From positions 319,206-383,205 of the forward strand of contig JAEZJF010000006.1 of assembly GCA_023415825.1 (NCBI GenBank): DNA of 64,000 bases, read 5' to 3'. Positions within the stretch are counted from its first letter, which is position 1; each line of letters starts with the position of its first letter. Source of the stretch: Bacillota bacterium (lineage in GTDB: Bacteria > Bacillota > Clostridia > DSM-8532). Both the position numbers and the translations under genes were made by a program. The notes below the pieces were generated by a model. The model did not search any database, was not told the origin of the DNA, and was given only the letters and a program-made list of their open reading frames with translations. Below are positions 8,256 through 15,288 of this stretch, one piece after another.

Positions 8256-8551
8256 AAAAAAAGCCATCCATCCCACTTTGGGACGAAAGGCTTTTAGCAT
8301 TCCGCGGTACCACCCATTTTTACTGCGTTTCGCAGTACACTTCTTTAAAATACGGGATGTATAAATGACATCCGATATTTCGCCCTTATAACGTAAGGCC
8401 ACCCGCACCAGCCTACAACATTTGCTTCAGCAAGTGAGCTCCGGAGCGAACTTCAGAAACATTTCCCATAGGATTGCTTGCAGTCGGGACAATCCCTCCC
8501 TGAATGGTTCCAGATTTCTTACTTTTCTCCATCACAGCCGTTCAATCAATT
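8256..8551 (-). ncRNA. T-box riboswitch leader upstream of paaK, specifier TTC (Phe)
   Basis: The minus strand carries the T-box motif GGGTGGTACCGCGG at 8300-8313, preceded by a long stem I region with an AGTAAG element and an AGGGAG loop motif. The specifier-loop context TGAAG-TTC-GCTCCGGAGC places TTC at 8448-8450, followed by a purine as is usual, which reads as phenylalanine. After the T-box come AAGCC/GGCTT arms and seven T (8256-8295), the terminator that competes with the antiterminator. By the known mechanism, uncharged tRNA-Phe would stabilise the antiterminator and switch paaK on. Confidence 0.9.
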
Positions 8552-8557
8552 TGAATA

Positions 8558-8586
8558 ATTATATCATTAATTATCATCATTGTCAA
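8558..8586 (-). promoter_or_regulatory. Sigma-A promoter for the T-box/paaK transcript
   Basis: On the minus strand TTGACA (8581-8586) and TATAAT (8558-8563) are both perfect consensus hexamers with a 17-bp spacer. The -35 lies inside the last codons of the PH-domain gene, so the promoter overlaps the upstream coding region. Transcription would begin near 8551, at the 5' end of the T-box. Confidence 0.9.
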
Positions 8587-9022
8587 TGATTCCATCATTA
8601 TCAACATCGCCATCCGTAACAGTATCCCCTGTATGATGCTGGTGGCTATGCTCATTATCAGAGACTCCGTATAACTCTTTACCCCTGATGTTAAGACGAA
8701 TCCGTTCCTCTTCCACCATCTTGCTGATAAGGTCTCGGACCTTTCTTGGGTTCTTGACACGTATAAGCTTAAGCTCCGGATTTGTTTTATCAGCAGTAAA
8801 AAGAGTAACTGTTCCTACTCCCACTATCTTGTCCCCAAAAGTTCTGTCAAGCTTAACATCCAAAATTCTGTATAGAAGCAGTTCATCTTCAGTTGTATTA
8901 AAAAAGCCCTTGGAGTAGAAAAGGCGCTGGTCACGAACAGCATACCGGGTAAAGCTTAGAGGAAGACCCAAGTACCGTTTTCTGTCCTTCCATTGAAAAG
9001 CCGGTTTTGCTTTGTCTGCCAT
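8567..9022 (-). CDS. Bacterial PH-domain (bPH2-like) protein with His/Asp-rich tail
   Basis: This is a 151-residue protein. Residues ~20-115 resemble the YdbS/bPH2-type pleckstrin-homology-like fold (a YAVRDQRLFYSKGFFNT segment, LLLYRILDVKLDRTFGDK, then an IRVKNPRKVRDLIS segment). The tail is unusual: HSHQHH near residue 125 and then GDVDNDGIIDNDD, which has the D-x-D-x-D-G spacing of thrombospondin type-3 or dockerin-like calcium loops. There is no signal peptide or membrane segment. Its last codons contain the -35 of the paaK promoter. Function unknown. Confidence 0.7.
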   Translation of the reverse strand: MADKAKPAFQWKDRKRYLGLPLSFTRYAVRDQRLFYSKGFFNTTEDELLLYRILDVKLDRTFGDKIVGVGTVTLFTADKTNPELKLIRVKNPRKVRDLISKMVEEERIRLNIRGKELYGVSDNEHSHQHHTGDTVTDGDVDNDGIIDNDDN

Positions 9023-9076
9023 AATGATTTCCTCACCTTCCGATTATGATCTTTTTTAATTATAACACAACGTGTT

Positions 9077-9131
9077 TCAATAACTTGGTACCTGTTCGAA
9101 ATCTTTGATTTCTCTCACGGGTAAGATTATT
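9077..9131 (+). repeat. Dispersed palindromic repeat, copy 2 (degenerate)
   Basis: This is a shortened copy with TCAATAACTTGG, CCTGTTCGAAATCTTTGATT and a damaged right arm (TCTCTCACGGGTAAGATTAT). It is in tandem with copy 3 at a 66-bp period. Confidence 0.8.
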
Positions 9132-9203
9132 AATACGAAGTATCAATAACTTGGGTACCCGTTCGAAATCTTCGATTTCGGTAACGGGTAAGATTATTAT
9201 AAA
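9131..9203 (+). repeat. Dispersed palindromic repeat, copy 3
   Basis: This copy has AATACGAAGTATCAATAAC, CCCGTTCGAAATC, GATTTCGGTAACGGG and a terminal ATTATTATAAA. Inner arms CGAAATC/GATTTCG and outer arms CCCGTT/AACGGG nest into one hairpin. Both flanking genes are on the minus strand, so here the -10-like end does not face a gene. Apart from the two copies and a terminator, 9023-9308 holds nothing recognisable. Confidence 0.85.
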
Positions 9204-9253
9204 CACATTTAAGTTTGAACTGCAAGAATAACCCGAAAATACATAGGGGTGTG

Positions 9254-9281
9254 AAAAAGGCTGCCTTAACAGACAGCCTTT
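9254..9281 (-). terminator. Rho-independent terminator of the lipoprotein gene
   Basis: On the minus strand AAAGGCTG, a 10-nt loop and CAGCCTTT are followed by TTC. It lies 28 bp after the stop codon of the lipoprotein gene. Confidence 0.7.
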
Positions 9282-9308
9282 CGCAAATACAATTATTGAG
9301 GTTGGATT

Positions 9309-9746
9309 TTAGAATCCGCCAAAACCGCTCATTGCATCATCACTTATGTAGTACTTGCCTTTTATTTTCATAACTTCCATTTCTTCTTCTTCATCATCCA
9401 TTTCAACAGTCACTGTATAGTAGGTAATATCGTCTTCTTTATCGCCCTTTTCTACATCAGTTACCTTGACTTCTTTTCTCCACTTTTTACCGTATTCATC
9501 CTCCAATAACTCGTCGATACTTTCCAGCATATCCTTTAGATCATCTTCTTCATAGATATCTTCAAATGATTCCTGGACATCCTCCTCGAAGCAATTTAAG
9601 AACTTTTTAGCATCGTGCTTATCAATGGAATCAAAGAAGGCATTTACGACGCCCTTCGGATCACTGCCGCCGCATCCTGCTAAAGATAAAGAAATCGATA
9701 GAACAAGCAGGCAGGCTAAAAAGGTGGTGAATACTCTTTTACTCAT
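9309..9746 (-). CDS. Exported lipoprotein with NTF2/DUF4878-like domain
   Basis: This 145-residue protein has a lipoprotein signal (MSKRVFTTF, a hydrophobic run, then lipobox LAGC with Cys near residue 24). The mature part (DPKGVVNAFFDSIDKHDAKK near the start, YYTVTVEMDDEEEEMEV later) is acidic and resembles small NTF2-fold DUF4878-type domains that occur in surface proteins. The start was moved from 9791 to ATG 9746, which has AGGAGG 11 bases upstream and gives a clean signal peptide. The C-terminal domain is related to that of the next gene upstream (9856-10593), which suggests duplication. Confidence 0.7.
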   Translation of the reverse strand: MSKRVFTTFLACLLVLSISLSLAGCGGSDPKGVVNAFFDSIDKHDAKKFLNCFEEDVQESFEDIYEEDDLKDMLESIDELLEDEYGKKWRKEVKVTDVEKGDKEDDITYYTVTVEMDDEEEEMEVMKIKGKYYISDDAMSGFGGF

Positions 9747-9855
9747 TGGATTTAAGTCCTCCTCAATATTAAAGCTCATGCTATTTCGCATAGCCTAGTA
9801 GAAATATTGTATTACCTAATGCTTCCAAAAGTCAATAAAGAAAAGGAATTTTATA

Positions 9856-10593
9856 CTAGAAGGAATCATTTTCGGAATCAATGTAATACCTGTCCTTATA
9901 TTTTTTTATGAACAGGATTTCACCAGCCTCATCATCAATTTCTACACTGACTGTATAGAAGGTAACGCCATCTTCAGAGTCAACCTTTGCTCTTGCCATT
10001 TTACCAATTTTCTTGTTCCAACCTCTGTCATATCTGTCGTCTAAGCTCTCTTTGAGTGACTCAAGCTCTTCCTCGACATCTTTCTTGTCGTCTTTCAGAT
10101 CCTTCTGGTCTTCCTTGTCATAGCACTTCAAAAGGGCTTTAAAATCTTCTTTATAGATAGCATTATAATAGTCCTTTACAAGATCCTTGTAATCCTTATA
10201 ACCACTGCCTTTACCAAAAAGCAAAAACAAAGCGAAAATCACAGCAACTGCGATAATACCAATAACCACAACCGAGGATTTAGACTTTTTCTTGTCACTA
10301 TTCAAGGGTGCTGTAAACTCAGTCTTTACCTGCTCTGTAGACTTGACTTCATTGGAACCCAAAACACTAACAGTTGTTGCTTGACCGGCAGCAGAAACAT
10401 CGGACGGTAAGCTTTCCGTATTGGAAACAGTCACTTCATTTATCTGGGACTCTGCATTTTCAGAAGCCTCTTCCGTTGGTTCTGCCTTAGACACGTTGTT
10501 CATGCCAGATTCCGCTTGAGCCTGCTTGGTGCCGCAATGGGTACAAAAAACTGACCCATCCTCAATTTCTTTACCACAATTTGTACAGAACAT
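9856..10593 (-). CDS. Zinc-ribbon membrane protein with extracellular NTF2-like domain
   Basis: This 245-residue protein has an N-terminal zinc ribbon (MFCTNCGKEIEDGSVFCTHC; Cys3, Cys6, Cys17, Cys20), a low-complexity Ser/Thr/Glu linker to about residue 105, one transmembrane helix (SSVVVIGIIAVAVIFALFLL), and an outer domain (residues ~130-245; VKDYYNAIYKEDFKALLKCY) that parallels the neighbouring lipoprotein domain. The topology puts the ribbon inside and the NTF2-like domain outside the cell. A consensus promoter lies at 10652-10680. No function is known. Confidence 0.75.
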   Translation of the reverse strand: MFCTNCGKEIEDGSVFCTHCGTKQAQAESGMNNVSKAEPTEEASENAESQINEVTVSNTESLPSDVSAAGQATTVSVLGSNEVKSTEQVKTEFTAPLNSDKKKSKSSVVVIGIIAVAVIFALFLLFGKGSGYKDYKDLVKDYYNAIYKEDFKALLKCYDKEDQKDLKDDKKDVEEELESLKESLDDRYDRGWNKKIGKMARAKVDSEDGVTFYTVSVEIDDEAGEILFIKKYKDRYYIDSENDSF

Positions 10594-10651
10594 TGCGTTA
10601 ACCTCCTCAAAATTATTAAAATATTACATAAAATATTCCTTTATGATGATG

Positions 10652-10680
10652 ATTATAACCCCTATGGAAATTGGTGTCAA
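10652..10680 (-). promoter_or_regulatory. Sigma-A promoter for the zinc-ribbon gene
   Basis: On the minus strand TTGACA (10675-10680) and TATAAT (10652-10657) are separated by exactly 17 bp. The start codon at 10593 follows after about 50 bp of leader. Confidence 0.9.
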
Positions 10681-10744
10681 CGAAAGGAGGATTATAAGCC
10701 GCTTACATCCTATACTGCAAAAGACTCAATGTTCTCGAAAATAC

Positions 10745-11413
10745 TTAATATAAGCCATAGGTTTTGTTGACATCCATGACAAATAAAATACCATTGCCAG
10801 GATCGTCAATCTTCATCTGCTTCCTGATGGACGTGACAATTTGCTCTGTGAGGCTTATCTCCGATAATATCATGATGATTTCCTTTTCAGGCTCTATAGC
10901 CATGGAAAACAACTTCTGATTTTCATGAGCGCCTGAGCCCCGGGCATTAATAATTGTACCTCCACGGGAACCAGCCGCTGTTGCAGCATCCAGAACAGAT
11001 TCTGCCAAGCCTTTATCTACAATAACAAAAATAGCATTATACATTGTGTTGTTTACACCCCTGCTTTCATTTGCTTTATCACTTGCGCAATTTCGTCCTC
11101 CGAAAAAATCCTTAACTGGAAGTGCAAATGCAATACCATGATGAGGCTTGTCAAACTCAATCTTACTGTTAAGCTCATCAAGCACTTGATAGGCCTTATT
11201 CTTTTCCGAGATCAAGATAACGATTTCTTTTCTCACATCGGTGATATCTAAAAGCTCTAGCAGATGATTTTTTTTAACTGTACCCTTGCCTAAAAAAATG
11301 GTACCGCCAGAGAGCCCGTTTTGTTTTGCTATCTTAATAATCTTGCTGCCCAGGCCATAATTTACAATGACACAGGATAGCTCCAGCTGTTTTATATCAC
11401 AATGATTGTCCAT
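10745..11413 (-). CDS. Tandem PII-like (GlnB-fold) regulatory protein
   Basis: This 222-residue protein is made of two ~100-residue PII-like halves: residues ~10-100 (CVIVNYGLGSKIIKIAKQNG; GGTIFLGKGTV) and ~125-222 (IFVIVDKGLAESVLDAATAA; GGTIINARGSG). Both halves keep the ferredoxin-like pattern of PII proteins and a Gly-rich loop, but not the canonical T-loop Tyr51 context. It starts 17 bp inside the DUF1538 gene, so translation is coupled. PII-like proteins beside DUF1538 membrane proteins are a recurrent pair; by analogy with GlnK-AmtB the soluble protein would gate the transporter in response to a small ligand. The ligand is unknown. Confidence 0.8.
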   Translation of the reverse strand: MDNHCDIKQLELSCVIVNYGLGSKIIKIAKQNGLSGGTIFLGKGTVKKNHLLELLDITDVRKEIVILISEKNKAYQVLDELNSKIEFDKPHHGIAFALPVKDFFGGRNCASDKANESRGVNNTMYNAIFVIVDKGLAESVLDAATAAGSRGGTIINARGSGAHENQKLFSMAIEPEKEIIMILSEISLTEQIVTSIRKQMKIDDPGNGILFVMDVNKTYGLY

Positions 11414-12896
11414 CGGTTTCTAAGCCTCCTTTAATGGATTTGCGCCTGAAAATAAATCCTACAATCTGTAAAGCAATCAACGGAGTTAAGGCTACCATGG
11501 ATATTACCCCAAAACCATCTATTAAAACATTGGCATGCTCGATCGATTCAGCAGCCCCTTGGGCAAAGGCCAGAATAAAAGTAGCTGTCATAGGGCCTGA
11601 AGCCACTCCTCCTGAGTCAAAGGCTATACCTACAAACAGTTTGGGCGCGAAATGAGCCATAAGAAGAGAAATTGCATATCCGGGCAATAGGTAATGCCAT
11701 AATTGAACTTCAGGAATTATGATTCTAATCATGGATAATGCCACTGCAACTCCTACTCCGATGGAAAGCGCAAAGAGTACAACCCTTCTCTTTATATATC
11801 CACTTGTAACGTCTTCTATCTGATTTGTCAATACATGAACTGCAGGTTCAGCCAAAATAACCACTAATCCTAGAATGAATCCCACAAGGATAACAATCCA
11901 GGGCTTACCCAATGATGCGACACTGTAGCCCACTAAGCTTCCGACATCCATGAATCCGGCATTGACTCCTGCCAAAAATAATACCAGCCCGATAAAGGTG
12001 TAGACAATACCTTTTAATATTTTTATGAATGATTTTTTTGACAGCTTAAAGGATACCACCTGAAATATGATAAACAAAATCAATATAGGGAACAAGGCCA
12101 GGGCGATTTCGCCCGAGAGAGACGGGATTGCTTGAAAAAAGGGCGCAATCACAGACTTTGATGTGGATATGCCATATTCCAGGCTGGCTGTGATTTTATC
12201 TGATTTTGAAAGTATACTCATAATCAAGACCGATAGGATTGCACCTGTCGAGGCTATCGCTACAAGACCAAAGCTGTCTTTCTCAGAGTCTTTACCGTCT
12301 TTTTTCATTGATGATACACCCAGGGCTAAGGCCAGCATGAATGGGACTGTTAAAGCCCCCGTAGTTGCGCCCGATGCATCAAATGATATGGCAAGAAACT
12401 CACGGGATGTAAACAGAGCTAATACTAAAATAATGAGATAAATGCCGGTCAGAATTTTATATAAAGGTATATTATAAACGATTCTTAACAAGCCCATAGA
12501 TAGCAATACAGCAATTCCCACGGATACTATGACAACAATACTGAGCTTTGATATGACACCTGATGTGACAAAATCCACTTGCCCTGCAAGAATATGCAGA
12601 TCAGGCTCGGCAATGGAAATGAAAAAGCCAAGAATTAAACTGGCAGTAGCAACAATCCATACTTTATTGCTCTTTGTAAGGGATTTACCCATTAGTGTTC
12701 CAATAGGGGTGACTCCTATATCTACACCAAACAAAAAAATGGTCAGGCCTAATATGATAAATAAGGCTCCTATAAGAAATCGGATTATAAGATGGGTTTC
12801 AAGCGGTGTGATGGTAAAATGAAGGATTAAAACAATAAGAGTTATCGGAAGTACGGCTGACAGGGCCTCTTTTAATTTTTCATATAAAACACTCAA
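11397..12896 (-). CDS. DUF1538 multi-pass membrane protein (tandem repeat)
   Basis: This 499-residue integral membrane protein has two homologous halves. Each contains a GVDIGVTPIGTLMG or GVNAGFMDVGSLVG element, an AEPDLHILAGQVDFVTSG or AEPAVHVLTNQIEDVTSG element, and a late SFDASGATTGALTVPFMLAL or FDSGGVASGPMTATFILAF element. These are hallmarks of the DUF1538 family, a predicted transporter with inverted or direct repeats. TTG 12896 is the start, with AAGGAAG upstream. It is co-transcribed with the tandem PII-like gene and probably with the XRE regulator gene 30 bp upstream. The substrate is unknown. Confidence 0.8.
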   Translation of the reverse strand: MSVLYEKLKEALSAVLPITLIVLILHFTITPLETHLIIRFLIGALFIILGLTIFLFGVDIGVTPIGTLMGKSLTKSNKVWIVATASLILGFFISIAEPDLHILAGQVDFVTSGVISKLSIVVIVSVGIAVLLSMGLLRIVYNIPLYKILTGIYLIILVLALFTSREFLAISFDASGATTGALTVPFMLALALGVSSMKKDGKDSEKDSFGLVAIASTGAILSVLIMSILSKSDKITASLEYGISTSKSVIAPFFQAIPSLSGEIALALFPILILFIIFQVVSFKLSKKSFIKILKGIVYTFIGLVLFLAGVNAGFMDVGSLVGYSVASLGKPWIVILVGFILGLVVILAEPAVHVLTNQIEDVTSGYIKRRVVLFALSIGVGVAVALSMIRIIIPEVQLWHYLLPGYAISLLMAHFAPKLFVGIAFDSGGVASGPMTATFILAFAQGAAESIEHANVLIDGFGVISMVALTPLIALQIVGFIFRRKSIKGGLETDGQSL

Positions 12897-12926
12897 TAAA
12901 ATTCACTTCCTTACATTATTTTTCTT

Positions 12927-13271
12927 CTATTTATTTTTCTTTATTCGTTTATTTCGAAGAAAGTCAATGAAGTTCTGCACCTCCTCCACTTCGTGTTCTG
13001 TTAAATCATCGATATCAAAAAATATCGGTGATATGATGGGCAGTGGTGCAGCGCTGTCGTCAATATATCCCAGAGTCTTCAGCATATCATTGAAATTATC
13101 TCCAAGTGCATTGCAAATAGATTTCAAAACCAATAATGAAGGATTCTTTCTTTCCCCGCTTTCCAGTCGGTAAATTTCTGTATGGCTTACGTGAGCAAGC
13201 TCAGCCAGACGACGTATGGATAGATTCTTTTTTATACGATGCTCTGAAATGTATTGTGCCAGATCACTCAT
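12927..13271 (-). CDS. XRE-family helix-turn-helix regulator
   Basis: This 114-residue protein has an N-terminal Cro/C1-type helix-turn-helix (residues ~5-62; LSIRRLAELAHVSHTEIYRL is the recognition region) and an acidic C-terminal helix (DLTEHEVEEVQNFIDFL). AGGAGG sits seven bases before the ATG. It is the first gene of the run XRE-DUF1538-PII-like and is the obvious candidate regulator of that operon. Confidence 0.85.
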   Translation of the reverse strand: MSDLAQYISEHRIKKNLSIRRLAELAHVSHTEIYRLESGERKNPSLLVLKSICNALGDNFNDMLKTLGYIDDSAAPLPIISPIFFDIDDLTEHEVEEVQNFIDFLRNKRIKKNK

Positions 13272-13411
13272 AACGGCACCTCCTAATGATTAGAATACCA
13301 GTTTTGCAACCTTTTAGCAACAAAACTGCACAAATTCGTTGCCAATTGGCACAACTTTATTGGGAAACATTTCCCGTTAGGTGCGCACAACAAGCCTCGA
13401 CCCACAGGCAC

Positions 13412-13446
13412 AAAAAACGACCTTGGTTATGCACCAAGGCCGTTTA
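13412..13446 (-). terminator. Rho-independent terminator of the papain-fold gene
   Basis: On the minus strand AAACGGCCTTGG-tgcataa-CCAAGGTCGTTTTTTG gives an ~11-bp stem with one G-T pair and a T-tract, 15 bp after the stop codon at 13462. Confidence 0.85.
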
Positions 13447-13461
13447 CAGCCTAAATATCTA

Positions 13462-14001
13462 TTACCCGACCTGCCTGGAGTTGAGTTCCAACATCAGCCC
13501 CTCATACACCAGCTGTATTTTGGGGATACCGGGAAGCTCGTCGGGCCGGACCAGTGAAAAGGGTTTATGAAAGGTATAGACACCTGAATCATGAAGTAGC
13601 TTGGCCACAAACTCCGCACAGGTATTCCGGTATTCTGAGTTGAATGGCTTGTTAAACATAACACCAAAAAGCCCAAGAAAATTGTAGTGGTATTTTTGGG
13701 GCTCTCTCTTATACTTCTCCAAAAGCGAACAGGCTTTCATATAAACTGAATCCTCGACGGACAGCGCATAAATAGCACACTCCGTATTGGGATGATATTT
13801 AAACATTCCCTCATTAACTACTTCAGTAATAAAGCCTCCGATAACCGGAAAATAACGCACTCTTCGGGCAAAGCTATAAAAAATCCTCATTTGCGGGTCA
13901 ACCCCGATGGAAGCATGATTATACTTTGCCTTGGTATAGAGCTTAATTGATTTTGAAACTATCGTCCCCACCTGGGTGAGCATGATATAAATCTTCTTCA
14001 T
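13462..14001 (-). CDS. Permuted papain-fold (YiiX/NlpC-P60-like) protein
   Basis: This 179-residue protein has a His-containing motif first (KYNHASIGVDP near residue 30) and a Cys-containing motif later (NTCAEFVAKLL near residue 130), the circularly permuted order of YiiX-like papain-fold hydrolases. Such enzymes act on amide or ester bonds in lipids or peptidoglycan; no signal peptide is seen. The frame is open to 14109, but ATG 14001 has GGGGGAA just upstream, so that start was taken. The dispersed repeat at 14173 and the divergent TraB gene lie upstream. Confidence 0.65.
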   Translation of the reverse strand: MKKIYIMLTQVGTIVSKSIKLYTKAKYNHASIGVDPQMRIFYSFARRVRYFPVIGGFITEVVNEGMFKYHPNTECAIYALSVEDSVYMKACSLLEKYKREPQKYHYNFLGLFGVMFNKPFNSEYRNTCAEFVAKLLHDSGVYTFHKPFSLVRPDELPGIPKIQLVYEGLMLELNSRQVG

Positions 14002-14172
14002 TATTCCCCCAACCATTTCAAAACATTCGTCATTATGTCTTATTGCGAAGCAACAAGCTTCGAGCGACCCATAATACATTCTACGCTTATTATACACCAT
14101 AACCTGCAAAGTGGGAATCGCCTTCCTGTAACCCCCTGTTTATCCCCCGTGTCTCCCAGTGACAATATGGCG

Positions 14173-14248
14173 GGTACCCGTTGCCTTTAGGGGTTACCTT
14201 TAGGCGTTCAAAATCTTTGATTTCGGTAACGGGTGATGTTAATATAAT
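14173..14248 (+). repeat. Dispersed palindromic repeat, copy 4 (with ~26-bp insertion)
   Basis: GGGTACCCGTT and CAAAATCTTTGATTTCGGT (followed by AACGGGTGATG) are recognisable, but they are separated by an extra GCCTTTAGGGGTTACCTTTA segment. The copy ends in AATATAATGG, whose TATAAT (14243-14248) is 26 bp before the TraB-family start codon, in the right place for a -10 box of that gene. Confidence 0.8.
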
Positions 14249-14273
14249 GGTAAAAAAGAAATCGGAGGAAGCC

Positions 14274-15212
14274 ATGAAAAAGCAATTTCTACGCGTTAGC
14301 AGCTTTTTAATCATACTCGTCCTCATTTTTACAGGCTGTGCCAGGATGCAAAATACCGGTATTCAAATAGAAGACAACGGAACAGTCTTCATGTGGGAGG
14401 TCAAGTCCAAGGAAGGCGAAGGCAAGCTGTTTCTTCTAGGTTCCATCCATGCAGGCAGAGAGGGCCTGTACCCCTTAAATGATGTTATTACCAAGGCTTA
14501 TGAGCAATCGGATGTTCTTGCTGTTGAATGTGATGTCAGTACAATTCTCCAAAGACCTAACCTTTCGGAGCTCATGGCGAAAATCATGTATACGGACGGT
14601 ACCACCATCAAGGATCATATCTCTCCCGAGCTATATGATAAAACTGACAAGATCTTAAAAGAAAATGGCATGACCCTTCAGATGCTTGAGAAAATGAAGC
14701 CTTTCATGGTCGCTTCCACCCTCCTCACCTTCAAAATGAATGAATGGGGATATGATGCGGAGAACGGAATCGATATGCACCTGCTTAATAAGGCACATGA
14801 TGAAAAAAAGACCATCGCTGAGATTGAATCCCTGGAATTCCAGTATGACCTTTTGGGAGGCTTCAGTGATGAGATTCAGGTCATCCAACTGGAAAGTGCC
14901 GTAGAGGGATTTGAATCTTCCAAGGAGTATCTGGATCAAATGTTTACTTACTGGGAAAAGGGTGATGTCAAGGGAATGGAATCCATTCTCATGCAGGAGG
15001 ACGATGGTTTGACCCCTGATCAAATGGAAGCTTATAAAGCCTATGAAAAAGCTATGTTTGACGACCGCAACACAACTATGACACAGAAAGCTGAAGAATA
15101 TCTAAGACAAGGCAATACCACATTTTTTGTGGTTGGCTCAGGCCATATGGTGGGCGAAACGGGTATTGTCAAGCAACTGCGGGATAAGGGTTATTCTGTG
15201 GTACAGAAATAA
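14274..15212 (+). CDS. TraB/GumN-family lipoprotein
   Basis: This 312-residue lipoprotein has the signal MKKQFLRVSSFLIILVLIFT followed by the lipobox Cys, then a TraB/GumN domain bounded by the two GxxH motifs: LLGSIHAGREGLYPL near residue 52 and VVGSGHMVGETG near residue 290. These His and acidic residues (also VECDVST) form the predicted metal-dependent hydrolase site of the Tiki/TraB superfamily. Known members degrade peptides or pheromones on the cell surface. ATG 14274 has CGGAGGA seven bases before it; the frame is open through the repeat to 14181, but that part is not coding. Confidence 0.85.
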   Translation: MKKQFLRVSSFLIILVLIFTGCARMQNTGIQIEDNGTVFMWEVKSKEGEGKLFLLGSIHAGREGLYPLNDVITKAYEQSDVLAVECDVSTILQRPNLSELMAKIMYTDGTTIKDHISPELYDKTDKILKENGMTLQMLEKMKPFMVASTLLTFKMNEWGYDAENGIDMHLLNKAHDEKKTIAEIESLEFQYDLLGGFSDEIQVIQLESAVEGFESSKEYLDQMFTYWEKGDVKGMESILMQEDDGLTPDQMEAYKAYEKAMFDDRNTTMTQKAEEYLRQGNTTFFVVGSGHMVGETGIVKQLRDKGYSVVQK

Positions 15213-15288
15213 GGTTTATAAAAAAAGTATAATATTTCAAGTTTACATTGTAGAGGAAATGGGTATATGGTAGAATTTTGTTAGTATT

